64,000 nt of DNA, taken from Desulfurococcus sp. Its GTDB lineage: Archaea; Thermoproteota; Thermoprotei_A; Sulfolobales; Desulfurococcaceae. A program made the translations under genes and the position numbers. This document shows, piece after piece, positions 1 to 9,203 of the stretch (within the stretch, counting starts at the first letter, position 1; the number at the start of each line of letters is the position of its first letter). The notes beneath the pieces were generated by a model. The model did not search any database and was not told the origin of the DNA. It worked only from the letters and a program-made list of their open reading frames with translations. The stretch spans positions 1-64,000 of the forward strand of contig JAPNUX010000004.1 in NCBI GenBank assembly GCA_026626905.1, given 5' to 3'.

Positions 1-1172
1 TCGGGGAGCCATCCTATCCTCGCTATTCTTGAAAACTTCTCTTTGAAGTATAATTGACCGTATAATAGTTGTCTTGCAAGAGACTCCCCAGAAACCAGGT
101 TTGTATCCGGTTCAACCCACATTCCTCCGACAGGGATCCACCGCTTCTCATTTACTCTTCTTGCAACAGCTTCGAACAGGCTTTTATCCTGTTCTTCAAG
201 CCACTTGTAGTATTGTGCAGAACTCTGCGCGAATGAAAGATCGTATCCATGCTCGAATAAAGCTAGCACGTTAGCAAACGTTCTCGGAATCTTTCTGAGA
301 GTCTCACTGTAAGGCCACAGCCATGCTGCATCGATGTGGGCATGCCCGAATACTATGACCTCCCCTGTTTTCCCGTACTTATCTGCAAGGTTCTTGAGAT
401 CCTCTATGAACACTTTGTACGCTTCTTCAATGCGAACTTCTGCTTCAAGGATTGCTGGATCCTCTACATCCCTATAGATCCCAAGGAGAACTGGTATACC
501 ATAAACGCTTGTAATATAACCTCTATCCCATCTACTTTCAAGGTTCTCGAATAATGCGTGTGCAGCTGTTACTTGCCTTATAGTGGGGACAATATCGATT
601 AGCGAGAGAGCTTTTGAAAGTGCCTGGAGAAGTTCTGTCTTCAATGAATCCTGAGCATTCCTCGCTAGTTTTAAAGCTTCAAGCATTCCTATGCCAAGTG
701 AAATCCCCTTCCAGTTTGCAGCTGCTGCAAGCGCGTAATTAAAGGTAATAGACCAGGGGTTTTCCCCGAAGAGGCTTCTAGGTGTAACCTCTAAGCGTAC
801 TGAGTGCTCGCCACTCTTCACAAACGTGAAACTATGATACGGGTCTATACCTTGATGAACTTTACCATTAATTTTAAGCAGGCCGTTTCCACTCAAAGAG
901 AACTTTAATATCCACTCAGTATTCTCCACCTCTCTAAGCTTAACGCTAGTTTCAAACACATAGAGCTTATCAGGAGTACTCCTTGAAGCGTATGGAAGCT
1001 CTACTCTACCCACTCCTTCTAAACTCCACTCCATTAATGGGATAACTTCCTTAATGCTGAGGCTGACAAGATCGAATATTCTTCTATGTATCTCCTGTTC
1101 ATTATATACAACCATATTCCTACTCACCACTTCAAGTACTCCATTCAATTCAATATAATATGTTCCCCTCAC
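1..1172 (-). CDS. GH38 alpha-mannosidase, partial (N-terminal part)
   Basis: This gene runs off the left edge, so only about 390 N-terminal residues are visible. Reading the minus strand from a GTG at 1172 gives one open frame in the stretches I translated. It contains GHAHIDAAWLWP (codons near 350-315), the zinc-ligand His/Asp signature of glycoside hydrolase family 38, followed by the typical stretch with GGMWVEPD and a GESLARQLLYGQ-like segment (near 130-70). The first ~270 residues match the beta-rich N-terminal region of long archaeal GH38 enzymes. The likely role is cleavage of alpha-mannosides in glycans, in the cytoplasm because no signal peptide is seen. The catalytic nucleophile Asp lies beyond the edge. 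The GTG start is chosen because the frame before it lacks a better start; an ATG at residue 24 is possible. Family assignment is firm; substrate is not. Confidence 0.88.
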   Translation of the reverse strand, partial: MRGTYYIELNGVLEVVSRNMVVYNEQEIHRRIFDLVSLSIKEVIPLMEWSLEGVGRVELPYASRSTPDKLYVFETSVKLREVENTEWILKFSLSGNGLLKINGKVHQGIDPYHSFTFVKSGEHSVRLEVTPRSLFGENPWSITFNYALAAAANWKGISLGIGMLEALKLARNAQDSLKTELLQALSKALSLIDIVPTIRQVTAAHALFENLESRWDRGYITSVYGIPVLLGIYRDVEDPAILEAEVRIEEAYKVFIEDLKNLADKYGKTGEVIVFGHAHIDAAWLWPYSETLRKIPRTFANVLALFEHGYDLSFAQSSAQYYKWLEEQDKSLFEAVARRVNEKRWIPVGGMWVEPDTNLVSGESLARQLLYGQLYFKEKFSRIARIGWLP

Positions 1173-1482
1173 AAAATTTAAATGTTCATTAGATTTGGAA
1201 ATCTGGTAGAAAGATGTGGTAAAGCTGATCTGACTGCAGCATAAATATACTGTATCCTATAGTTTTCATACAGGAATGCTATTATTAAATCTCAATGGTT
1301 TAATCTACTGATCTAGAGGGGGAAGAGAGTAATCACCGTGATGCCTGGAAGCTTTACTGGAGATACTGGGGGTGCTGGTGGAGAGGGTTGCTGCCTGGAG
1401 GTAATCTCGCCGTATAGTTCATTTAAGCTGGATGGGTTAGATGCATCCTTCAAATGGAGGATTAGGTTAGAGGTGTAGATGT
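1173..1482. other. Intergenic region; one 45-codon open frame
   Basis: Divergent region between the mannosidase and the glycosyltransferase. It is AT-rich near 1175-1310, with a TATA-like stretch near 1247 that could serve the mannosidase. An ATG at 1341 opens a 45-codon frame ending at 1478, five bases before the glycosyltransferase start. Its product is Gly-rich at first and ends LEVISPYSSFKLDG..RIRLEV. I recognise no family, so it may be a small leader gene, a relic, or chance. Confidence 0.3.
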
Positions 1483-2595
1483 GTGAGGATAGCAGTAGTG
1501 CACCACGGCTTGAATACCTTGGGTGGTGCGGAAAGGCTTTGTCTTTCCACCATTGAAGCCTTCGTGGAGCGCGGCTGGCATGTTATCCTGGCTACTATTG
1601 AGCCGACCGACTGGTCTAGGATATCATCGCGGTGGGGGAGTGTGGTTAAACCGGATGAAGAGATAACTGTTTCAATACCTGTAAAAGGCTTCACGATCTA
1701 CAAGCGTCTTTTAACATCACTTATTATTCCAGGTCTTAGGAGGCAGGTTGATCTAGTAGTTAACACGCATGGAGACGCTCTAGCCGCTAACGCAGATATA
1801 ACGTACATGCACTTCCCTGTATTCACCTTGTGGGAGTGGGCTCACCACAAGTATGAGAGAGGCTTCTGGAGGCTATACTTCACCCCCTACTATCTTCTTC
1901 AAAAAGAGCTCGCTAAGAGGCATACCAGTACAGTGCTACTAACAAACTCTAGTTTCTCAGCATCCGTGATCTATAGGGCACTCAATCGTAAAGCACTAGT
2001 CCTCTATCCTCCCGTGGATATCGACAGATACATAAGCCTGGAGGGTAGGCGAGAGACCAGCGTGGTGTCTATTGGAAGATTCTCCCCCGAGAAGAGGTAT
2101 GAGTTTATAGTGGAGGTTGCAGAGAGATTAAGGGATACATTCTTCTACATAGCAGGCTCAGTGTCCGGTACTAAGGAAAGCAGAAGATACTATGAGAAGA
2201 TAAAAAGCATGGTGGAGGAGAAGGACTTAAAGAATGTTGAGCTGATACCAGACGCCTCCGATAAGAAGTTGATGAGCATTCTATCCACAGCAAAGATCTA
2301 CTTGCATTCAATGATCAACGAGCATTTCGGAATATCTATTGTTGAAGGGATGAGCGCGGGACTAGTACCAGTAGTACATAAAAGCGGGGGGCCATGGCAC
2401 GATATAGTTGAGTACGGGAGGTACGGTTACGGATACTTGAATACTAGTGAAGCTGTTGAAGTGATCAAGCATGCAATAAGCAGCTATGATAAAATGAAGG
2501 ATGCCGTCAGAATAAGGTCCATGTTTTTCTCTAAAAACAAGTTCAAGAAGAAGATTGTGCGCGTAGTAGAGAAATATGCTGAGTTGAAAGTGTAA
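1483..2595 (+). CDS. Glycosyltransferase family 4 (GT-B fold)
   Basis: A 370-residue protein with GT-B architecture. The N-terminal Rossmann domain begins IAVVHHGLNTLGGAERL, with the glycine-rich donor-domain loop of GT4 enzymes. The C-terminal domain opens with SIGRFSPEKRYE and carries NEHFGISIVEGMSAG (residues 279-293), the E-x7-E nucleotide-sugar binding motif, here in the form seen in ALG11-like mannosyltransferases. It probably transfers a sugar from an NDP-sugar to a lipid-linked or protein-linked glycan on the cytoplasmic face. The GTG start puts the first beta strand at residue 2. The neighbouring GH38 mannosidase suggests a glycan metabolism locus, but the two genes are divergent and no direct link is proven. 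Confidence 0.9.
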   Translation: MRIAVVHHGLNTLGGAERLCLSTIEAFVERGWHVILATIEPTDWSRISSRWGSVVKPDEEITVSIPVKGFTIYKRLLTSLIIPGLRRQVDLVVNTHGDALAANADITYMHFPVFTLWEWAHHKYERGFWRLYFTPYYLLQKELAKRHTSTVLLTNSSFSASVIYRALNRKALVLYPPVDIDRYISLEGRRETSVVSIGRFSPEKRYEFIVEVAERLRDTFFYIAGSVSGTKESRRYYEKIKSMVEEKDLKNVELIPDASDKKLMSILSTAKIYLHSMINEHFGISIVEGMSAGLVPVVHKSGGPWHDIVEYGRYGYGYLNTSEAVEVIKHAISSYDKMKDAVRIRSMFFSKNKFKKKIVRVVEKYAELKV

Positions 2596-2857
2596 TACCT
2601 GCTGTAAGAGGCGGCTGCGTAATCCAGCACTGATACCTCTTGGAACATGACACGATACCCTAGAGCGGGGGGATCATGCTCCAGCAACCCTCTCAAGCGG
2701 AGAATTTCCATCCTGATACCTCGAGAAGGCTCCTTAAAGTATAGGGGATTTGATATTGTTGAGACGAGGGTGATTGAGGATATTCTAGAGGGTTGGAGAG
2801 CTCGTAGCAGAATGGAGAAACTACGGGAGGCTGTCGGGGAGCTGTAGCTGGTTGAAT
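2596..2857. other. Intergenic region with possible gene fragment
   Basis: No convincing gene. A plus frame from 2647 to 2847 (66 codons) ends in a well-formed amphipathic stretch (VIEDILEGWRARSRMEKLREAVGEL), which reads like the C-terminus of a real protein, but its N-terminal half looks non-coding. A relic is possible. Confidence 0.25.
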
Positions 2858-3661
2858 CTAGCTTAAGGCTACGTCAAGTGATAGCATTACGAGGAAGCCT
2901 ATGAAGAAGCCTAGGGTTGCATGAGCTTCATGCCCGCTCCTATGGCTTTCTGGGAGTGCTTCATGGCTAACCACGTAGACCATTGCGCCTGCAGCGAAAG
3001 CTAGGACTAGTGCTAGGGTTACAGCTCCTCCTCCAGCTGCGAGTACTGCTATAAGTGCTGTAGCCACCTCGCTTAACCCGCTGAGTGCTCCGAGAGCCAC
3101 CGCTAGTTTAAAGCTCCCTGTTGAAGCGTATACTGGGAGAGAGACTGCAAGTCCTTCAGGGAAGTCCTGTAGCCCTATAGCTAAGCCTGTAGCAATACCC
3201 AGCGGGATACTGTAGGCTGTTGAAGCACCTATAGCCATACCTTCAGGTAGATTATGAATTATCACTGCTATCGCTACAAGCCAGGCTGCTTTAATCTTTC
3301 TTCTAAGGCTTTCAGGACCCTCATAGCCTCTCACAAGATGCTCGTGGGGTGAGAGCTTGTTAACCACGTGTATTAAGAGTGCTCCAAGCGTGAAGCCTGC
3401 AAGCGATGTGGGGAGGCCTGCTAGATCTATTGCTGGAAGCAGGAGGCTCGTGAAGGATGCAACAATCATTACTCCACTGCTGAAACCCATTCCAACATCA
3501 AGGAGAGCTTCCAGCCTACCCTCTCTAGCTTTTCTAGCGAGTACTACGAGGATGCCGCCTAGAGTTGTAGTGAGAGCAGCGTACAACGATACGAGTAGTG
3601 CTGCTAGTAAAGGATTCTCCATTGAGAGCCCGGTGAGAACAGCAGTAAGTTCCTTCATCAT
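2858..3661 (-). CDS. ZIP family metal transporter
   Basis: A 267-residue, eight-helix membrane protein. Helix IV carries HNLPEGMAIG (residues 136-145) and helix V carries QDFPEGLAVS (165-174), the paired metal-site motifs of the ZIP (SLC39/ZupT/GufA) family. The His-rich cytoplasmic loop is short (SPHEHLVRGYEG). The family imports divalent metals such as Zn2+, Fe2+ or Mn2+ across the cytoplasmic membrane; which metal is not readable here. Only three bases separate it from the upstream aspartyl-protease-like gene on the same strand, so the two are likely co-transcribed. Near the C-terminus, HEALPESHRSGHEAH adds potential metal-binding histidines. Confidence 0.92.
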   Translation of the reverse strand: MMKELTAVLTGLSMENPLLAALLVSLYAALTTTLGGILVVLARKAREGRLEALLDVGMGFSSGVMIVASFTSLLLPAIDLAGLPTSLAGFTLGALLIHVVNKLSPHEHLVRGYEGPESLRRKIKAAWLVAIAVIIHNLPEGMAIGASTAYSIPLGIATGLAIGLQDFPEGLAVSLPVYASTGSFKLAVALGALSGLSEVATALIAVLAAGGGAVTLALVLAFAAGAMVYVVSHEALPESHRSGHEAHATLGFFIGFLVMLSLDVALS

Positions 3662-3664
3662 GTT

Positions 3665-4045
3665 TCAACAACCATCAGGTAGCCTGCGGCCTTTAAACCC
3701 CTTGAGAGTAGAGTAGTCTTCACTGGACTGCGAGTCCGGCTTAGAGGAGAGCCCTAAAGCCTCGACTACTGAAGCACCTATAACAGGGGCTTCAACACCA
3801 TCCTCCACGATGACTCGTGTCAGCGCTCTCTCACGGCCCACCTCAACTATCACGTAGGACTCCTGGATGACTCCTACACCACCAGGCCTCCTCTCGAATA
3901 TTAAGGGTAATTGTAGTCTCTCAGCTATATCCGGGCCTACTATAGTGAAGGCTTTACTCGAGTCTACCACTGCATCTACATCAACACCTACACCGGTTTG
4001 AGGGTTAACTAATCTTACTCTCAGAGTCACCATTCTCCATCCCAT
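3665..4045 (-). CDS. Retropepsin-like aspartyl protease domain protein
   Basis: A 126-residue protein consistent with the single-domain clan AA (retropepsin-like) fold found in archaea: a beta strand, then AVVDSSKAFTIVGPDIAERLQLP, and later APVIGASVVEALGL, which matches the ILG(x)xxLE element of the fold. The usual catalytic Asp-Thr/Ser-Gly is Asp-Ser-Ser here, so activity is uncertain. The last ~25 residues (Ser/Asp/Lys-rich) look unstructured. The start could be ATG 4045 or the in-frame ATG at 4033, which directly precedes the first strand (MVTLRVRLVNP). It lies three bases upstream of the ZIP gene, suggesting an operon. Confidence 0.65.
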   Translation of the reverse strand: MGWRMVTLRVRLVNPQTGVGVDVDAVVDSSKAFTIVGPDIAERLQLPLIFERRPGGVGVIQESYVIVEVGRERALTRVIVEDGVEAPVIGASVVEALGLSSKPDSQSSEDYSTLKGFKGRRLPDGC

Positions 4046-4473
4046 TTACATCTCTCAGAATTTCCTGGCAATAACGTAATAATACATTCCAGCTAATAAC
4101 ACTATTCTACGAGGAGATCACCAGTTCAATCATCAGCAACCCTCCCCTCTTTGATAGCAGCTACCCTAAAGCTTATTTTACTCCTTCCAGCCACTCCATA
4201 GCTGTGTTTTTAAGTAATAGATTCCTCCGAGCACTTCTACATTAGGTTCGCATTTTTAACCCGTAGTTCAGCTACCTCTAGCTTTAACAATAGATTTAAT
4301 ACTGCTTTAGGCTCACTATGGAGTATCTTATTGGCTCAGCAGCTGTATAAGCCTCTCAATTATCTTCTAGTAGTTTAATACACTTCTCTACGCTTTAATA
4401 ACTCAACTACACTGGGCTCGGAGTTAACCTGCCTCTACAGTTATATAAGCTGGGTATTTTCAAGAGCAGAGTT
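4046..4473. other. 428-bp gap, no gene seen
   Basis: AT-rich DNA with stop codons in all frames. I see no RNA gene, repeat or recognisable remnant. It carries the promoter of the protease-like/ZIP unit at its left end and presumably 3' sequence of the MNT gene at its right end. Confidence 0.4.
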
Positions 4474-4890
4474 TCAAGAGTGAGGATTGTATGAGGGGAT
4501 CCAGCCGGCTCTCGTTCTTATTAACCGCTTCTCTCTAATGTATTCTAAGGCTTTCTCTCTAGCTTTCTCTAAGATTACTCTATCACCGCATAGAAGTTTA
4601 GCATCAGCTAGAGCATCTAGAATTATCATAGACCATCCGAGAACTTCTTCAATTCTATCTAGAGGCAGCCAGAGGATTTGACCTATACTAGTAGATTCAA
4701 TCCTGTACTCGCCGCTCTCCACTACAGCTAGTAGATCCCAGTCGCTTAAAGGAGTGTTATCACCACGGGCTCTAGAGCCGAATAAAGCTACAGCTAGTGC
4801 TCTACCACACAGCTCTTCGAGAAGCCTTCTAAAATCAGCTTCTCTCTCAGCTCTAATCTCTCCAACCAGTGAGATTATATCCCTGGACAT
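4474..4890 (-). CDS. MNT-type nucleotidyltransferase, antitoxin of HEPN/MNT pair 1
   Basis: A 138-residue minimal nucleotidyltransferase. It has the polymerase-beta fold signature GSRARGDNTPLSDWDLL, with Gly38-Ser39 and the metal-binding Asp50/Asp52. In HEPN/MNT modules the MNT partner neutralises the HEPN toxin; the MntA class does this by AMP transfer to the toxin. The gene overlaps the upstream HEPN gene by 38 bases on the same strand, the usual order in such modules. The first of three HEPN/MNT pairs in the window, all arranged HEPN first. Confidence 0.85.
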   Translation of the reverse strand: MSRDIISLVGEIRAEREADFRRLLEELCGRALAVALFGSRARGDNTPLSDWDLLAVVESGEYRIESTSIGQILWLPLDRIEEVLGWSMIILDALADAKLLCGDRVILEKAREKALEYIREKRLIRTRAGWIPSYNPHS

Positions 4891-5248
4891 AACTCCAGAT
4901 AACCTCCATGCATTCTATAGCTCTCTCAGCCTCCCACCGCCTATACTCACTTATCCTTGCATCAGGATACCTTGCCTGCACGTAGTGTTGTTCTAGTTCT
5001 TCAGAACATCTAATAACAGATTCAGGTATTCTTCCATCGAGAGCTCTCGAAAGAATAGCCAGTAGCTCGGATGTCGAGCGAGTTAGAGGTCTAGCACCAG
5101 TTAACTTAATTAAGAAGGCTTTTAGCAGTAGTTCAACTGACTGATGAGAGTAGAAGGCTGCCGAGTCAAATCTACCTTTCTCTAAATCCTCTTTCGCATA
5201 CCTCCTGAATCTCTCAGCTTTTGCAAGCCAGTTACTCCACATCTTCAT
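4853..5248 (-). CDS. HEPN domain protein, pair 1
   Basis: A 131-residue all-helical protein. Residues 8-45 (AERFRRYAKEDLEKGRFDSAAFYSHQSVELLLKAFL) are typical of the HEPN fold (PF05168-type), where AxxxSxQAVELxLKA is the conserved core. I do not see a clear R-x4-6-H catalytic motif; the segment VQARYPDAR is the characteristic loop of this subgroup. It may therefore be a non-RNase HEPN or bind nucleotides or RNA. It is translationally coupled to the MNT gene by overlap. Probable toxin or substrate-binding half of a toxin-antitoxin or abortive-infection module. Confidence 0.85.
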   Translation of the reverse strand: MKMWSNWLAKAERFRRYAKEDLEKGRFDSAAFYSHQSVELLLKAFLIKLTGARPLTRSTSELLAILSRALDGRIPESVIRCSEELEQHYVQARYPDARISEYRRWEAERAIECMEVIWSYVQGYNLTGWRD

Positions 5249-5372
5249 CCAGACTTGTTGAAACCATTAAATGCTAATAAGTTTAACACCAGCTGAAAAT
5301 AGACTACAAAATACGCTTGATACAAGTGAAGAGTACTAGAGAATGTGGAAAAAGTATAGATTAACTGCATGA

Positions 5373-6615
5373 TTAGAGGGAGTTCTTCAGTAAGAGTAGG
5401 GAGTATACTGCTATCGCATCTAAGAGCTGCTGGATCTCAATGTACTCGTCTATGATGTGTGCTAGGTTTTCATCTCCTGGACCGAATGTGAGTGCTTTAA
5501 TACCCTTGGAGCCGAAGAGAGCCATTTCTGTGAAGCCTGTTTTAACGCTGACTCTAGGCTTCACCCCGATGATTTTCTCTGTAGCCTGCATGAGAGCCGT
5601 AGTGAACTCTTCACCACCCTGCATGACGTAGGAGTTCTCCATGTCTTCGATAATGATTTCGTATGAGACTCCCAGCTCCTTGCTCTTAGCTTCTATGAAT
5701 TCAGCTATCTCGCGGTAGGCTTCCTGGGTATCTTCATCTGGTAGTACTCTTCGATCGATCGAGAAGCAGAAGCTACCTGGGATTACATTGATTTTCTCTC
5801 CGCCTTTAACATACCCGCCTAGCTCCATTGTAGCTCTCCTAGACTCCTGGTCGTGGAAATCGTATCTAGATACTCTCCCTGTAATCCTGGGTTTAAGCTC
5901 TGAGAGAATCATGTATGCTAGTTGAACCCCCTTCTCGAATGCGTTCTCACCAAGCCACGGCCTTGAAGCGTGTGCAATCCTCCCCTTAACGCATATCTTC
6001 AACCATACACCTCCCTTACAGCCTATATCAATGCTCTTCAGGGATGTCGGCTCAGCTATCACAGCGTAGTCTGCTGCTACAAGATTCTCCTGGAGAAGAT
6101 ACTTTGTCCCCATGGAGGTTGTCTCCTCATCGGGGACTAGCGAGGCATTCACCCCGACATCCAGGTGGTCCTCGAACTCGCTTAGAATCCTCAGCATGCT
6201 GATTATGCTTGCTACACCACCCTTCATATCACTGGCTCCTCTACCGTAGAGTCTTCCATTGATGATTGCACCGGAGAATGGGTTGACGCTCCAGCCCTCC
6301 CCCGCTGGTACTACATCGTAGTGTCCATTGAAGTGTACTGTAGGCTTTCCCTTTCTTGAGCTCTGCTAGCAGGATGAACCTGGGGTACTCCCGTGGATTC
6401 TCAACGAACTGCCTAGCGTAGTCATCAGGGATTCTCACGATCTCTGTTCTCACGCCTCTCTCACTCAAGTACTCTCTCGCTCTCGCAGTGAACTCCTCGT
6501 AGTTCTCGCCTGGTGGATTCTGAGTTGGAATAGCGACTAGATCCCTGAGAATCTTGATGATATCATTCTTCTCCTCTCTGATCCTCTCGAGGACTTTCTC
6601 TTCTACTGCTACCAC
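5373..6615 (-). pseudogene. M20 family peptidase/deacylase (ArgE/DapE type), frameshifted
   Basis: Two frames together give one M20 metallopeptidase of about 410 residues, the normal family length. The N-terminal frame starts at a GTG at 6615 behind a GAGGTGG ribosome site and ends soon after AELKKGK. The +1 frame then continues in register as PTVHFNGHYDVVPAGEGWS (metal-ligand His and Asp) and SDMKGG, and runs on through VPDEET (general base and metal ligand Glu) to the stop at 5373. One extra base near 6343-6345 explains the break. Such enzymes hydrolyse N-acyl amino acids or small peptides in the cytoplasm. The gene sits 15 bases downstream of a decayed YfcC-type carrier and presumably formed an uptake-and-hydrolysis operon. 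Real inactivation, programmed frameshifting and sequence error are not separable here. Confidence 0.85.
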
Positions 6616-6629
6616 TTCTACCACCTCTA

Positions 6630-8068
6630 CTAGAATGGCCCGAGGCGGATGATCACTGCTATAGATATGAATACTGCTGCAGTCAACCATAGTTTTACTG
6701 CTAGTGGTAGAATATACCTCAGCCATCTATCATAGGGTATCTTAGCCATAGCTATTGTAGCCATTACTATACCGCATGTCGGGTAGATCATGTTGGTTAT
6801 TCCGTCACCAAACTGGTATGCGAGTACAACCGTCTGCCTTGTAACCCCTATAATGTCTGCTAGAGGCACCATAACTGGCATTGTGACAAGAGCCTTCCCG
6901 CTCCCCGAGCATATGACGAAGTCTAGTACGATGTGGACTAGGAAGACGCCTACACCGAATAGTTCATGGGGTACTCCTGTAAGTGGCTGGAATAGCATGT
7001 ATACTATTGTATCCAGTATCCTGCCTTCACGTAGAATAACAGCTATAGTTCTAGCGAATCCTACAAGCAGTGCACCGTAGGTTAGTGACGCCGCTCCCTT
7101 TATGAAGTACTTTACAATATCGTTGGGGTGCATTCTGGCAATAAAGCCTGTGACAATAGCGCTAGCCATGAAGAGAGCTGAGATCTCATCTATATACCAC
7201 CCGTACTCTAGCACACCGTATACTAGTACTGCGAATGTAGCCATGAAGCTTAAGAGCACTAGCTTCTGGCGTGTAGAAAGCTTAACCTCCCCGGTTCCCT
7301 GGGTGAGCCCGGCTTCCTCGTAGGGTATGTCGGCTACTATACTAGCCTTTGGATCCCTCTTCACTCTTGAAGCATATGAAGCATAGGATAGAACATGGTG
7401 TATTGCTATAGCTGTAAAAGCCAGCCAGACAATGAGTCTGAACTCTATGCCTGAGAATAACGGGAGCTCAGCTACTGATTGCGCGACTCCTATCGTGAAT
7501 GGATTCATGAATGCTCCAGCGAAGCCTGCTGAAGCCCCCCACAAACGATATTGAGATCCCTACTACTCTATCATAGCCCATAGCTACACCAAGCCCTATC
7601 ATTAAGGGAACGAATGCAAGAGTCTCCTCTGACATGCCGAATACAGCGCCTCCAAGACTGAACAGCAGCATTAGCACAGGAATGAAGAGTTTCTCCCTAC
7701 CCTTCATTTTCAATGCTGCTGCTGTGAGACCTGCTGTTAGAGCTCCTGATGCTTCAACAATCCCTATGAGGCCGCCGATTACCAGTATGAAGAATACTAT
7801 TGATGAAGCCTCATTCAATCCTTTAATAATGGATGTGAAGACCCCCAGAGGTCTACAGGACTCCTTTCAACGTAGTGGAATGTCCCTGGGACTACTAGAG
7901 TCCTCCCATTCACCTTTGTACGCTCGAATTCACCGGCAGGAATAACCCATGTTGCAGCAGCTGCTAGGAGTATTATGATGAATATTATAACATTATGTAT
8001 CTGGGACTTTTACTACAGCTAGTCTATTACGTCTACTCCTCCTTTTCGCAATCCACTCCGCTCACCAT
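6630..8068 (-). pseudogene. YfcC/DcuC-type membrane carrier, multiply frameshifted
   Basis: Pieces in different frames align end to end as one large polytopic carrier of the YfcC (C4-dicarboxylate/arginine-ornithine antiporter-like) family. From the N-terminus they read AVVKVPDT, then [41 protein letters not shown] (written here only to show the family's hallmark ATWVIPAGEFER), then the segment with [17 protein letters not shown], then [21 protein letters not shown] and FVICSGSGKALVTMPVM. Indels are needed near 8048, 7996, 7842-7846 (five C where six fit) and 7535-7540 (six C where five fit). The start is taken at ATG 8068. Two of the four breaks lie in homopolymers, so assembly error is possible, but several hits in one gene followed by a broken M20 gene favour decay. 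Confidence 0.8.
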
Positions 8069-8285
8069 TATTTCAGCGATGTGGAGAACTCAGGGTTAAT
8101 AAGCTTTTCGCTCTCCGTCTTCAAGGGAGTATACTCCTGCCGGCAAGTTACACCATCCTAGTAGACGGGGATGTTGAGTCTAGTCTACGCGAGCTTTCAT
8201 CACCTGTATCTAGCTCTAACTATCGGTTATTTAAGTTCACTGCTAGCGGTATTTGCTAGTGATTTTCAGCTGGCTGCTGGCTTAG
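8069..8285. other. Short gap, no gene seen
   Basis: 217 bases between the carrier pseudogene and the 3' end of the Sm-like gene. I see no conserved structure. Confidence 0.4.
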
Positions 8286-8576
8286 CTAGAATGCTACTTT
8301 ATCCGGCGCTACCTGCCCGTAGTTTGTGCTTATGAACTCTACGTGGCTTCCTCTAATTATTATCTTACCGTATCTTGATGATGGTTTACCGTTGTTATCG
8401 TACTCTGTGCAATCGCTTAAAACAATATTCATAGTGTTATCTATTAGATCCAGCACGCCGACGTACTCATGCCCGCCTTTAACTCTAACCAGTACTATCT
8501 GGCCTTCAGCACTCTTCAAGATCTTTAGGGGTGAAGGGGGTCTATACCTCTGCATGTTGCTCACGTACTCCACCAC
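8286..8576 (-). CDS. Sm-like archaeal protein (LSm/SmAP)
   Basis: A 96-residue protein with the complete Sm fold. Sm1 spans PLKILKSAEGQIVLVRVKGGHEYVGVLDLIDNTMNIVLSDC in pieces: the G-h-hxGxL strand, then D-x-x-MN near residues 46-49. Sm2 ends IIIRGSHVEFIS, with the invariant IRG motif near residues 72-76. Such proteins form heptameric rings that bind U-rich RNA and act in RNA processing and stability. A TATA-like element (gcttttaatattta on the minus strand, about 8600-8613) lies some 25-35 bases upstream of the GTG start, consistent with a leaderless transcript. An internal ATG at residue 8 is an alternative start. Confidence 0.93.
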   Translation of the reverse strand: MVEYVSNMQRYRPPSPLKILKSAEGQIVLVRVKGGHEYVGVLDLIDNTMNIVLSDCTEYDNNGKPSSRYGKIIIRGSHVEFISTNYGQVAPDKVAF

Positions 8577-8669
8577 TACAGGCTATTCAATGTAGCTCTA
8601 AATATTAAAAGCATGGGGCTTTTTAAAGCATTTACTGTGAGACCTCCCGCGGAAGCTGGATCCAGGGGG

Positions 8670-9203
8670 TCATAAGCTGCAAGCGTAGAATTCATCAATG
8701 TGGACTGCTACAAGCCTGAAGCACTGGTTGTAGATGGAGGGAGGTGGCGCCTTATGCTTAGCGTGGCTGGATACAATGATCAACCCGCCTCTCCTTGCGA
8801 CTCTTAGAAGCTCTCCTAGAGCCTTCTCTTTACCCTTGATATTACCCCATGCTGTGATTGAGAGAACTAGATCTACGGTTGAGTCTTTTAGCGGGGATTC
8901 CTCAGCGTAGGCTACGATAGGTATGACTCGGTGATCAAGCTTCTTTTCAAGGAGTCTTGCCAGCATCCCCTCGCTTGGATCAAGGCATATGTATCTGGAG
9001 TAGGTGTCAGCCCTGCTATCCCTTAAGTACTCAGCGAGCAATCCAGTTCCACAGCCGACATCAAGGATTAAAGCATCCCTAATTCTCTCTCCAGCGAGCT
9101 CTACGAGCACCCTGTACTTGCTGTACTGCTCCTCCCTGTACAACTCGTCGTAGGATGATGCTGTTGTATTGTAGAGTAGTATAGTGTCAGCGCTACCCTC
9201 CAC
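8670..9203 (-). CDS. Class I SAM-dependent methyltransferase
   Basis: A 177-residue protein with a UbiE/Methyltransf_11-type fold: SYDELYREEQYSKY, motif I ILDVGCGTGLLAEYL, the acidic post-I residue in ICLDPSEGML, and motif IV region VDLVLSITAWGNIK. The C-terminus is short (about 170 rather than 200-250 residues) but appears complete. Substrate unknown. It overlaps the 3' end of nucS by 11 bases on the same strand, so it is probably co-transcribed and translationally coupled with the repair nuclease. Confidence 0.88.
   Translation of the reverse strand: MEGSADTILLYNTTASSYDELYREEQYSKYRVLVELAGERIRDALILDVGCGTGLLAEYLRDSRADTYSRYICLDPSEGMLARLLEKKLDHRVIPIVAYAEESPLKDSTVDLVLSITAWGNIKGKEKALGELLRVARRGGLIIVSSHAKHKAPPPSIYNQCFRLVAVHIDEFYACSL

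Noticed and set aside
74-554. Plus-strand frames at 74-274 and 336-554
   Set aside because: They lie antisense to the GH38 mannosidase, whose minus-strand frame carries unmistakable family motifs.
2484-2711. Minus-strand frame overlapping the glycosyltransferase 3' end
   Set aside because: It overlaps a well-supported gene and has no recognisable features.
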